DNA of 64,000 nt from Bacillota bacterium. Lineage in GTDB: Bacteria > Bacillota > Clostridia > Acetivibrionales > DSM-1351. The position numbers and the translations under genes are program-made. Positions 46,591 through 55,002 of this stretch are shown here, in pieces. How positions within the stretch are numbered: the stretch's first letter is position 1; the number at the start of each line of letters is the position of its first letter. Location of the stretch: positions 130,916 to 194,915 of the forward strand of contig JAEZRV010000090.1 of NCBI GenBank assembly GCA_023444055.1, given 5' to 3'. The notes under the pieces are model-generated. The model was not told the origin of the DNA. It saw only the letters and a list, made by a program, of their open reading frames with translations, and ran no database searches.

Positions 46591-46619
46591 TTGTTTTACA
46601 TAACCCTTAAGGATATAAT
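46591..46619 (+). promoter_or_regulatory. Candidate promoter of the CE7 esterase gene
   Basis: TTGTTT (46591-46596), 17 bases, TATAAT (46614-46619), about 51 bases before the ATG at 46670. It lies in the divergent space with the GH3 gene. Confidence 0.55.
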
Positions 46620-46669
46620 CATATCGTAAAACCTCATCTAAAATTTAAAGCTATAGGAGGAATTTTTTA

Positions 46670-47632
46670 ATGCTTCAACCTTATGATTTACCCCTTGAGC
46701 AGCTCAGAGACTATAAACCTGACCTTACTAAGAAACCTGACTTTGATGACTTTTGGAGTAACTCTCTAAAAGAATCGTCAGACATTCCGCTTAATTATAC
46801 TTTAACCCCATTTAACTTCCCTGTTAAGGGTGTAAAGGTTTTTTCTATTAATTTTACCGGGTTTAATAGTGCAAATATACAAGGTTATTTTGCCATTCCT
46901 GATAAAGCCGGCCCCCATCCAGGGTTAGTCCTATTTCATGGTTACAACTGGTGCTTTGATGGAAATGTCGGAGATACTGTGAATTGGGCATTACATGGCT
47001 ATGCTGCTTTACAGGTGCTAGTCCGTGGGCAGCAGGGTTATAGCTCTGATAATGTAGTTTCTTCAACAGGATTTGCATCAGGCTGGATGACTAAAGGAAT
47101 TTTAGATCCAAAAGAATATTATTATAGAGCTGTTTATTTAGATGCCGTTCGAGCAGTAGAAGTACTTGCATCAATTGATAATGTGGATGCAAGTAAAATC
47201 GGAGTACATGGCGGAAGTCAAGGTGGGGCCTTAACTCTAGCTTCTGCTGCACTTAGCGATATTCCTGTAGTTGCTGTTGCAGATGAACCATTCCTTTGCA
47301 ATTTTGAAAGAGCCATTGATGTAGCTCTTAGTAATCCGTTTAATGAAATTAACGAATTTTTTAGGCGTAATACTGCTCCTGAAATCGAAATTCAGGCTAA
47401 GAAAACCCTATCATATTTTGATATTATGAATCTTGCACCAAGAATTAAATGCCATACTTGGGTCAGTGCGGGTTTAGTTGATGATATTGTTCCACCTTCA
47501 ACTGTATACGCTGCTTATAATCACATGGTATGCTCCAAGGAAATCTCTGTGCATCGGTACTTTGGCCATGAATATATTCCTGCAACAGTTATTCCTAAGC
47601 TCAGCACACTGATGAAATATCTACAAGACTAG
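46670..47632 (+). CDS. CE7 acetyl (xylan) esterase / cephalosporin-C deacetylase
   Basis: 320 residues, the typical CE7 length. DDFWSNSLKESSDIPL, VRGQQGYSSD and GILDPKEYYYRAVYLDAVRA are family signatures (RGQ). The catalytic triad is Ser in GGSQGG (about 182), Asp in GLVDDIVPP (about 270) and His in YFGHEYIP (about 299). No signal peptide, so it acts in the cytoplasm on short acetylated oligosaccharides taken up by the cell. Close to the GH3 and GH94 enzymes of oligosaccharide use. Confidence 0.92.
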   Translation: MLQPYDLPLEQLRDYKPDLTKKPDFDDFWSNSLKESSDIPLNYTLTPFNFPVKGVKVFSINFTGFNSANIQGYFAIPDKAGPHPGLVLFHGYNWCFDGNVGDTVNWALHGYAALQVLVRGQQGYSSDNVVSSTGFASGWMTKGILDPKEYYYRAVYLDAVRAVEVLASIDNVDASKIGVHGGSQGGALTLASAALSDIPVVAVADEPFLCNFERAIDVALSNPFNEINEFFRRNTAPEIEIQAKKTLSYFDIMNLAPRIKCHTWVSAGLVDDIVPPSTVYAAYNHMVCSKEISVHRYFGHEYIPATVIPKLSTLMKYLQD

Positions 47633-47900
47633 GAAAGCATTCTTGAACTTCACGACAAATATCATTTGAGCGAAAAGTATCGCATTGGCCTGCTGGAATG
47701 TATACTTGAACACGCATAACTGATAAAAAACAGTATTTGGTGTAACGCAATCAGATTTAGATAGCTTAGATTTTTGACAAATAAGAGCGGCTATTGCAAA
47801 ACATATCTTAATGACATTATATAGTATGAGTTGAAAACCCATGTAACCAATATAATTTTTTAAGATACCTTTTGCTGTAGCCTCTTTGTAGTTTTTAAAA

Positions 47901-49376
47901 TTATTCTACATATTCTCTCATTGCATCTGCCGTATTTATAATATTTTGTATTTTTTGCATCAATTCCTCAACATTTTCTAAATTTGCATTTGCCATTGCA
48001 TTTGCTTCTTCAGAACTAGCAGCAGTCCCCTCACTTACTTCAGCTATCTTATTAATACTTTCAATAATTGACTCATTTGATTCAACAATATTTTCTATCT
48101 TAGAATTAACTACTTTAACGTTATCAGATAGTTTACTTGTATTAACACTTATGTTGCTATAAATATTTTTTGTATTGAGAATAAATTCATTTTGCTCTTG
48201 ATTTGCACTTTTCATGCTATGTATTTGATCTACACAGTTCTGTACTGTCTCATTCAGTTCATTAATAATTGTAGATATCTTCGTTGATGATTGTTTACTC
48301 TGGTCAGCGAGCTGACGAATCTCATCTGCAACTACAGCAAATCCTTTACCCGCTTCACCTGCTCTTGCTGCTTCAATAGATGCATTCAATGAAAGCAGAT
48401 TTGTTTGCGCACTAATGTCCGAAATAATCGTTGTAATCCCTAATATTTCAGATGTCTTACTCTCTAGCTGTGCCATTTGTTTTTCTACCTTTAAGCTTCT
48501 TTCATTTACTATGGCAGCCTTATCATTAAGCTGGTTTACAACATATAAGCCCTCATTAACGTCATTTATAGAGTTATTAGATAATTCCCCCATCTGTTTA
48601 GATAACCCTGAAGTTAACTGTATTAATTCTCTTATTTTCTCTGTAGCCTCTGATTGGTGCATCATATTCTCAGAAGTACTCTGTGTACCTCTAGAAATCT
48701 CATCAATTGAACTGCTAACTTGACCTATCGAAATATTAAATTCTGTCATAAAGTTTTGTACTTCTCTAGCATTTGAATCTAATATATTTGCAGCCTCTAA
48801 TATTTTAGAAAGAATCTCTTCTTGTTTTTGCCCCTGCTTTTTTATATTGTCAAGTTTTTCTGAACTAAATTTATTAGATAAGCTTGTAGAAAGTATAACC
48901 GCAATACCAAACAATAAAATTGCCGCAAACTGAATAGTCAACTCAGTAATATCTCTTTTAGCTAATTTTTCAAAAAGTACTGTCTGCAGCATAACTGCCA
49001 TATTAAGAACAAATACATAGGAATAGCTACACATTGTAAACCTTAAGTCAAAATAGAGTAAATACATTACTATAATAGGAAATATATATACAAATGCCAT
49101 TCGTGTTGAAGCAGTAGCAAGTGCAATTGAATATATAATTAAATATCCTATCATTGTAACATGTTTAATTTTACCGCTTCCCCCATTTCTTATATACATA
49201 ATAAGTGCAATAGTTATAGGGATTGCTACAGCAGAAACAAATACAATAATATATTGCAAACTTCTATTTCCTTTTAAAAACTCTAAGGTATAGCCAACAG
49301 CTAAAAATAAACTAAGAATAGAGTTTATTATTAGTACTACCCTATTAGTTTGATGCAAATTTTCATTTGATATCAT
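47901..49376 (-). CDS. Methyl-accepting chemotaxis protein with six-helix membrane sensor
   Basis: 491 residues. About six transmembrane segments fill residues 10-170 with almost no external domain, then a coil and a complete MCP signalling domain; the hairpin tip is in SAQTNLLSLNASIEAARAGE, with GKGFAVVADEIRQLADQS after it. No HAMP domain is evident. It would sense membrane-borne or small hydrophobic signals and pass them to CheA/CheW, which are not in the window. GGAG lies before its ATG. It is flanked by sugar-use genes, so chemotaxis to sugars is possible (inference). Confidence 0.88.
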   Translation of the reverse strand: MISNENLHQTNRVVLIINSILSLFLAVGYTLEFLKGNRSLQYIIVFVSAVAIPITIALIMYIRNGGSGKIKHVTMIGYLIIYSIALATASTRMAFVYIFPIIVMYLLYFDLRFTMCSYSYVFVLNMAVMLQTVLFEKLAKRDITELTIQFAAILLFGIAVILSTSLSNKFSSEKLDNIKKQGQKQEEILSKILEAANILDSNAREVQNFMTEFNISIGQVSSSIDEISRGTQSTSENMMHQSEATEKIRELIQLTSGLSKQMGELSNNSINDVNEGLYVVNQLNDKAAIVNERSLKVEKQMAQLESKTSEILGITTIISDISAQTNLLSLNASIEAARAGEAGKGFAVVADEIRQLADQSKQSSTKISTIINELNETVQNCVDQIHSMKSANQEQNEFILNTKNIYSNISVNTSKLSDNVKVVNSKIENIVESNESIIESINKIAEVSEGTAASSEEANAMANANLENVEELMQKIQNIINTADAMREYVE

Positions 49377-49594
49377 TGTTTTTCTCCTCTTACAAATATA
49401 TTATAAGAATATTTTACCACTTCTACGAAATTATTCAATGACCACCACCATTTTTTTGGCGATTTATACATAATTTATACTTAATTTTAATCTGAAATTC
49501 AGTGTTACTTTTGGCAAAATGTATGGTATTATTTCTTAGTATATAAAATATATGAATTTGCAGTAACCAGATTAATTTGGAGGTGCTTTTTTTA

Positions 49595-52045
49595 ATGAAT
49601 TACGGTTTTTTTGATGAGTTTTCCAAAGAGTATGTTATAAATCGTCCTGATACTCCAGCTCCATGGTGTAATTATTTAGGCTCAGTTGATTATGGTGCCA
49701 TTATCTCGAACAACGCTACAGGCTATAGCTTTGTAAAATCAGGTGCTTCAGGTAGAATTATACGATTTAGATTTAATTCTGCATCTAATGATCAGCCAGG
49801 AAGATATATATATATTCGTGATAATTCAGATGGTGATTTCTGGTCAGGTTCATGGCAGCCTGTTTGTAAGCCAATAGAGACATATAAAAGTGAGTGTCGC
49901 CATGGTACAGCCTATACTCAAATATCTTCATCATATAGGGACGTTAATACAACAACACTATATTTTGTTCCTCTAGACAAAAACTACGAGGTATGGCAAT
50001 TCAAAATTAAGAATACAGGGGATTTAAAAAAGAATTTATCTATTTATGGAATGGTTGAGTTCACAAACCATGACCACTATGAAAATGATACAGTAAATCT
50101 CCAATATTCACAATTTATTAGTAAAACATATTTTAAAGGAGACCATATACTGCAGGTTATTAATGAAAATGGCAGTGAAGCCTCCAGCGATGTAGACGGA
50201 CACTGTGATACAATGGGAGACCCCTCCTGCAGATTTTTTGGCGTTGCAGGTCAGACTGTCTCAGCTTTTGATGGAGAAAGAGATGCTTTCCTTGGAAATT
50301 ACAGAAATTATGGCAATCCTATCGCCGTGGAAACAGGTAATTGCTCAAATACTTCAGCTTATAACTGTAATTCCTTTGGTGCACTTCAAATAGATATTAT
50401 TTTAGAGCCAGGCGAAGAGAAAGAGATGGTATTTATCCTCGGAGCAGGTAATGAGGAAATAGCTAGAAATGTTATTGGAAAATATAATGATGGAGCTTCT
50501 GATAAGGTAAATGATGTTGTCAATAAGCAGTTTGCAGAGCTAAAGACCTTTTGGCACGCTCGTCTCAGTAACCTACAGGTTGACACTCCTGATGATAACT
50601 TTGATAACATGGTAAATGTTTGGAATGCTTACCAGTGTTTCATTACTTTCCTGTGGTCAAGGGCAGCCTCTTTCCAATATTGTGGTCTTAGAAATGGATT
50701 AGGATACCGTGATACTGTTCAGGACATTCAGGGAATAATTCATCTTGATGATAAACTTGCAAGAGAAAGACTCTGGCTGATGCTTAGTGCACAGGTTTCT
50801 AACGGTGGAGGGCTTCCTCTTGTAAAATTTGATCACAAAGCAGGGCAAACAGCAACACCTGATGAATCTGAGTATGCCAAGGCAACTGGACAATCCTACT
50901 ATCGTGCCGATGATGCTCTCTGGCTCTTCCCTACAGTTATTACTTACATAAAGGAAAGCGGTAAGTGGAGCTTTGTTGACGAAGTAATTCCTTATGCTGA
51001 TAAGGGCGAGGCTACAGTTTATAATCATTTGAGACAAGCAATACAATTTAATTTAGATAGACAAGGCAGTCATGGGTTCCCTGCCGGATTATTCGCAGAT
51101 TGGAATGACTGTTTGAGACTTGGAGCTAAAGGTGAGTCGATGTTCGTAGCTTTCCAACTCTACTATGCTTTAGCTATCTTCAAGGAATTTGCACAGAAGA
51201 AAGACTTAAACGATGATGTTATCTGGGCTGATAAGCATCTTGACAGAATGAATGCTCAATTTGAAAAATATGCATGGCAAGAAGACCAATATGTACGCGG
51301 CTTTACTGAAGATGGTTATACAATGGGAGCAACAAACAACACTGAGGCTAATATATGGCTGAATCCTCAAACCTGGTCAGTTATAAGCGGAGCTGCTAAG
51401 GATGAGAAAGCAAAAGCAGCACTTAACAGCGTTTATAATAAGCTTAACACCAAATATGGCGCAAGATTATTCTATCCTCCATTTAAAGATTATGGCATGC
51501 CTGTAGCAAGAATGGTACTCTTCAATGAGGGTACAAAAGAAAATGCTGGTATTTTCTCGCAGCCTCAAGGTTGGCTTATACTTGCCGAAACTATTGTTGG
51601 CAATGGAAATAGGGCATATGAGTACTTTACAGAAATAAATCCTGCAGCTATGAATGAACATGCAGAAATCAGGAAGCTAGAACCTTATGTTCATGGTCAG
51701 GCTACAGAAGGAATAGATACTTTGAACCATGGACGTTCTCATGTACATTGGCTTACAGGTACAGCATCAACTGTTATGGTTTCATTAGTTAATGGTATTC
51801 TTGGTTTACAGCCTGAATATGATGGGATTAACATAAACCCATGTATTCCATCGGCATGGGAAGGTTTCACAATGACCAAAATATTCAGAGATAAAGTGCT
51901 TAATATCAAAGTTGAAAATAACGAAGGCGTTGAAAAGGGAGTTAAGCATATCGTTATTAATGGAAAGAAGCTTGATGGCTGTTATATTAGTTGTGAGGAT
52001 TTAGTTGAAACTAACGATGTTCTGGTTGTGATGGGAAAAGCTTAA
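49595..52045 (+). CDS. GH94 glycoside phosphorylase, cellobiose-phosphorylase-like
   Basis: 816 residues from the ATG at 49595; the TTG at 49577 lies in the GGAGG site. Family-94 marks are MNYGFFDEFSKEYVI, LGSVDYGAIISNNATGYSF, RNGLGYRDTVQDIQGI, GQSYYRADDALWLFPT (catalytic acid Asp, about residue 438), FADWNDCLRLG and FSQPQGWLILAETIVGNG. It splits a beta-glucosyl disaccharide with phosphate to glucose-1-phosphate and a sugar, sparing ATP. The usual cellobiose enzyme has a SDDHLWL-type motif; RADDALWL here leaves the acceptor sugar (glucose, gluconate, glucuronate or laminaribiose type) open. No signal peptide, so it is cytoplasmic. Confidence 0.9.
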   Translation: MNYGFFDEFSKEYVINRPDTPAPWCNYLGSVDYGAIISNNATGYSFVKSGASGRIIRFRFNSASNDQPGRYIYIRDNSDGDFWSGSWQPVCKPIETYKSECRHGTAYTQISSSYRDVNTTTLYFVPLDKNYEVWQFKIKNTGDLKKNLSIYGMVEFTNHDHYENDTVNLQYSQFISKTYFKGDHILQVINENGSEASSDVDGHCDTMGDPSCRFFGVAGQTVSAFDGERDAFLGNYRNYGNPIAVETGNCSNTSAYNCNSFGALQIDIILEPGEEKEMVFILGAGNEEIARNVIGKYNDGASDKVNDVVNKQFAELKTFWHARLSNLQVDTPDDNFDNMVNVWNAYQCFITFLWSRAASFQYCGLRNGLGYRDTVQDIQGIIHLDDKLARERLWLMLSAQVSNGGGLPLVKFDHKAGQTATPDESEYAKATGQSYYRADDALWLFPTVITYIKESGKWSFVDEVIPYADKGEATVYNHLRQAIQFNLDRQGSHGFPAGLFADWNDCLRLGAKGESMFVAFQLYYALAIFKEFAQKKDLNDDVIWADKHLDRMNAQFEKYAWQEDQYVRGFTEDGYTMGATNNTEANIWLNPQTWSVISGAAKDEKAKAALNSVYNKLNTKYGARLFYPPFKDYGMPVARMVLFNEGTKENAGIFSQPQGWLILAETIVGNGNRAYEYFTEINPAAMNEHAEIRKLEPYVHGQATEGIDTLNHGRSHVHWLTGTASTVMVSLVNGILGLQPEYDGININPCIPSAWEGFTMTKIFRDKVLNIKVENNEGVEKGVKHIVINGKKLDGCYISCEDLVETNDVLVVMGKA

Positions 52046-52126
52046 AAACATAACTACATAAAAAACAAGTGGTTTTAATTATTTACAGATAAAAATTAAT
52101 TATGCAATAGTTATAAATTTAATTTA

Positions 52127-52157
52127 AAATACGCTGGCTTTTGCCAGCGTATTTTTT
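52127..52157. terminator. Bidirectional hairpin terminator
   Basis: AAAATACGCTGGC and GCCAGCGTATTTT around a three-base loop with a T run, between convergent genes (GH94 ends 52045, ZnuB-like ends 52183). Confidence 0.92.
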
Positions 52158-52182
52158 CAAATCTAAAACCCTATTAAATAAA

Positions 52183-53010
52183 TTATGCAAACCTCTTCCT
52201 AAATGCCAAAGTGATAAAATAAATTACTGCAGAAACAATTACTATTGTAGCTCCTGTCGCCATGTCAAAATAATATGACAGTATTAGTCCAGTAACCCCA
52301 GATACTATTGACACAAGCAGTGCAATAACATTATATTGTTTTGCGTTTGTTGATACGTTTCTGGCTGCCGCTGCTGGTAAAACCAGTAAAGAATTTATTA
52401 TCAGAAGTCCAACCCATTGAATGCTTATAGTTACCACTACAGCAATTATAGAAGTTAGTATCAGTTCAACGGCAAGTGTATTTATTCCGCGGCTTCTGGC
52501 TAATGATTGATTAAGGCTAACCAAAATTATCTTATTGTAAAATGCAGTCCATAATGCAATAACTAAGATAGCCAGAACAAAGAGTACTACCACCTCTTGT
52601 GAACTAATGCTCAACAAATCACCTACAAACAGAGAACTGTATTTTGAAGCGTTAATTATTACTAAACCCAGTGCAATAGCAGCTGACGAAAATACTCCTA
52701 TTACGGTATCAGTTGATGTTTTTGTTTTATTCTTAACAATAGTTATCAGAATAGAAAACGCTATCGAAAAAACTATAGCTGACCACATTGGCGAAATTAC
52801 ACCTATAGCAGTACCTATTGCAATACCTGTAAATGCTCCATGGCCTAATGCATCAGAGAAGAAAGCCATTCTATTATTAACAATGATAGTTCCTAATATC
52901 GCAAAAATAGGTGTTATCAGTAATATTGCTAAAAATGCATTCTTCATAAAGTCATAATTCATCCAATCAAATGGTAAAATAATATCTAGTATACTATATA
53001 CCTGGCTCAT
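52183..53010 (-). CDS. Metal ABC transporter permease, ZnuB/MntB-like
   Basis: About 275 residues from the ATG pair at 53010-53013, which follows GGGGGG at a short distance; longer in-frame starts lie inside the ATPase gene. It has about eight to nine membrane helices with MAFFSDALGHGAFTGIAIG near the N-terminus and the family's LLINSLLVLPAAAA segment. It imports zinc or manganese with the ATPase gene it overlaps by about 20 bases. Metal specificity cannot be read from sequence. Confidence 0.9.
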   Translation of the reverse strand: MSQVYSILDIILPFDWMNYDFMKNAFLAILLITPIFAILGTIIVNNRMAFFSDALGHGAFTGIAIGTAIGVISPMWSAIVFSIAFSILITIVKNKTKTSTDTVIGVFSSAAIALGLVIINASKYSSLFVGDLLSISSQEVVVLFVLAILVIALWTAFYNKIILVSLNQSLARSRGINTLAVELILTSIIAVVVTISIQWVGLLIINSLLVLPAAAARNVSTNAKQYNVIALLVSIVSGVTGLILSYYFDMATGATIVIVSAVIYFITLAFRKRFA

Positions 53011-53818
53011 CATTTCCCCCCCTATTTTCCTCTTTGTCATTATTAAAAAAACTTGATAAGCCAAATGTTTCATGTAGCCTTTTGTCATTAAATACTTTTT
53101 CAGGTGTACCATTTAATATCACTGTCTCATCTATTAATACTACTCTATCAGCATGCTTTTTTACCAAGTCTAAGTCATGTGAAACTAGAATAATTGAAAG
53201 ATCATATAGTTCTCTTACTTTAGAAACAATTTCATAAAAAACCTCTAACCCTTTTCTATCAACACCTGATACTGGCTCATCGAGTAAAAGCAGCTGCGGC
53301 ATTGGCTCAAGCGCAAGTGCCAGTAGAACCCTCTGCAGCTCTCCACCTGATAGTGAACCTAATCGTTTATTAATAAGACCTTCAGCCTGTACTCTGCTAA
53401 GACATTTTAAAATATCGTGACTCATCTGTTTTGATGGTTTATACCATGCTGGTTTATTACTCATACATGAAGCAAACAAATTTTGTACACTTATAGGTGC
53501 TGCGGTGTCAAATTCTAGCTGCTGCGGTACATAACCTACTATTGGTCTACCTGAAATATCGCCATTTGAGCCAGCAAAAGTTATAGTTCCCTCATGCTTA
53601 ACCTCTCCCAATATTGCTTTAAGTAGTGTGCTTTTTCCTGCTCCATTTGGTCCAATAACAGCTGTAAGCTCACCGCAATGTAAATGCAAATTGACATCTT
53701 TGAGTATTTCTGTCTTTCCAATCTTAACTGAAAACCCTTTAATTTTAGTGCAGCAATAGCCACAGCAATCTTTATTTAGTTGGCATTTCCCATTATGTCT
53801 TCCAAAAAACTCTTCCAT
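52994..53818 (-). CDS. Metal ABC transporter ATPase, ZnuC-like
   Basis: 274 residues. Walker A GPNGAGKST (about 57-65), signature LSGGELQ, Walker B LLLLDEPVSGVDR, switch His in LVSHDL. The N-terminus has an added Cys-rich stretch (CQLNKDCCGYCC, residues 13-24) that may bind a metal. Translationally coupled to the permease. No periplasmic-type binding protein or Fur-family regulator is adjacent, so the third component is encoded elsewhere. GGAGAG precedes the ATG. Confidence 0.9.
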   Translation of the reverse strand: MEEFFGRHNGKCQLNKDCCGYCCTKIKGFSVKIGKTEILKDVNLHLHCGELTAVIGPNGAGKSTLLKAILGEVKHEGTITFAGSNGDISGRPIVGYVPQQLEFDTAAPISVQNLFASCMSNKPAWYKPSKQMSHDILKCLSRVQAEGLINKRLGSLSGGELQRVLLALALEPMPQLLLLDEPVSGVDRKGLEVFYEIVSKVRELYDLSIILVSHDLDLVKKHADRVVLIDETVILNGTPEKVFNDKRLHETFGLSSFFNNDKEENRGGNDEPGI

Positions 53819-53899
53819 TTAAATTCCTCTCCAAATCTTTATACTAAAGTATTATACCAAAAATAACTATACAATCATCTTTTTATACTATATTTTTTT

Positions 53900-54043
53900 A
53901 TACTAATTTGCATTTAAAATATGGAATCTCATTTTAAATAGCCGCATTTGCGGCAACGGAGCGATAATGAGCCTATATACTTTTTACATCTGAGTGCTTC
54001 TCTGCAGCGTTATAAGCAATAAATGTAAATTTCAAATCAGTAT
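53900..54043. repeat. MITE-like repeat, copy 1
   Basis: 144 bases. The left end ATACTAATTTGCATTTA and the right end, inverted ATACTGATTTGAAAT..., form an imperfect terminal inverted repeat of about 20 bases. A GCCGCATTTGCGGC hairpin lies inside. The first about 75 bases align well with 63494-63570. No coding capacity. It lies in the divergent gap between the ZnuC-like gene and the DUF2975 operon; 5' of it nothing else was seen. Confidence 0.65.
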
Positions 54044-54151
54044 AGGTATAAAATTATAGGATCTGATTTAAGTTAATTATAAGTTAAGTTAATTTTTAAG
54101 TGTTTTATATTGTATTCCAGAAATAATTTATTATATTTTAATAATTTATTA

Positions 54152-54180
54152 TTGACAAACAATAATTTTAGCAGTATATT
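54152..54180 (+). promoter_or_regulatory. Promoter of the DUF2975 operon
   Basis: TTGACA (54152-54157), 17 bases, TATATT (54175-54180), about 52 bases before the ATG at 54232. The -35 is a perfect match to consensus. A palindrome-like ATCTAGATGAT follows and could be an operator for the HTH protein of the same operon (inference). Confidence 0.75.
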
Positions 54181-54231
54181 TTATCTAGATGATAAACATT
54201 CACTATATATTTCAAAACGGGGTAATAATTT

Positions 54232-54702
54232 ATGCATTTACAAGTATTAAGGTATAAGGGTCTAAGCCGAATAATGGAAGTATCATGTACTGTATTTCAA
54301 ATATTAGGTACTATTTTGGTTATTTCTTTACCTTGGACAATAAATTTCTATTTGCTTTATAAGCATAGTATCGTTGAATCAAGTATATATTACTCTATGA
54401 TTATACTTTTATTTATTTCTGGTATTTGCGGTTTCGCAATATTGCATCATGCAAAAAAAATACTTCATAACATAAATGAAAAAAATCCATTTACGTTAGA
54501 TACTGCAAACAGAATTAAATATATTGCTTACTGGTGTTTGCCGATTTCATTCATTTATTTCTTGGCTATTTTTTTTATTCCATCGGCATTTTCTCTCCTC
54601 GTAGGGTTAACTTTTTTATTTCTTGCTGCCTGCATTTTCATCATTGCAGAACTATTTTATCAAGCTATTAATTACAAGCAAGAAAACGACTTAACCATAT
54701 AG
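54232..54702 (+). CDS. DUF2975-like membrane protein
   Basis: 156 residues with four hydrophobic segments (about 20-42, 60-80, 105-123, 127-147). The motif HHAKKILHNINEKNPFTLDTANRIKYIA between helices 2 and 3 matches the DUF2975 pattern. These proteins are commonly encoded with a YozG-like HTH regulator, as here (15 bases downstream). Molecular function is unknown. GGGGTAAT lies before the ATG. Confidence 0.75.
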   Translation: MHLQVLRYKGLSRIMEVSCTVFQILGTILVISLPWTINFYLLYKHSIVESSIYYSMIILLFISGICGFAILHHAKKILHNINEKNPFTLDTANRIKYIAYWCLPISFIYFLAIFFIPSAFSLLVGLTFLFLAACIFIIAELFYQAINYKQENDLTI

Positions 54703-54717
54703 AAAGGGAGAAAACTT

Positions 54718-54945
54718 ATGCCTATTGTAGTAAACGTAGATGTAATGCTTGCAAAAAGAAAAATGAGTTCAACTGAACTGGCAGAAAAAATAGGAATTAC
54801 AACAGCCAATCTCTCAATATTAAAAACCAACAAGGCAAAAGCCATCAGATTCTCAACACTTGAAGAAATTTGTAAAGCTCTAGACTGCCAGCCTGGTGAT
54901 ATTTTAGAATATGTACCTGCTACGGATGAAGAGCTTACTGAATAA
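54718..54945 (+). CDS. Cro/CI-type HTH regulator, YozG-like
   Basis: 75 residues, one HTH domain only. MLAKRKMSSTELAEKIGITTANLSILKTNKAKAIRFSTLEEIC is the five-helix DNA-binding fold and LDCQPGDILEYVPA the typical end. It likely binds the operon's own promoter region and controls the DUF2975 and DUF4173-like genes on either side. AAAGGGAG lies eight bases before the ATG. Confidence 0.9.
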   Translation: MPIVVNVDVMLAKRKMSSTELAEKIGITTANLSILKTNKAKAIRFSTLEEICKALDCQPGDILEYVPATDEELTE

Positions 54946-55002
54946 AATTGCTAAACAACTTAGTTTCACTATTTTTGTGCCGGATCCGGCGTGGAGGTAA
55001 AT

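Noticed and set aside
52994..53112. Extended N-terminus for the ZnuB-like permease
   Set aside because: It would translate 33 residues out of frame through the ATPase gene; the ATG at 53010 follows a GGGGGG site.
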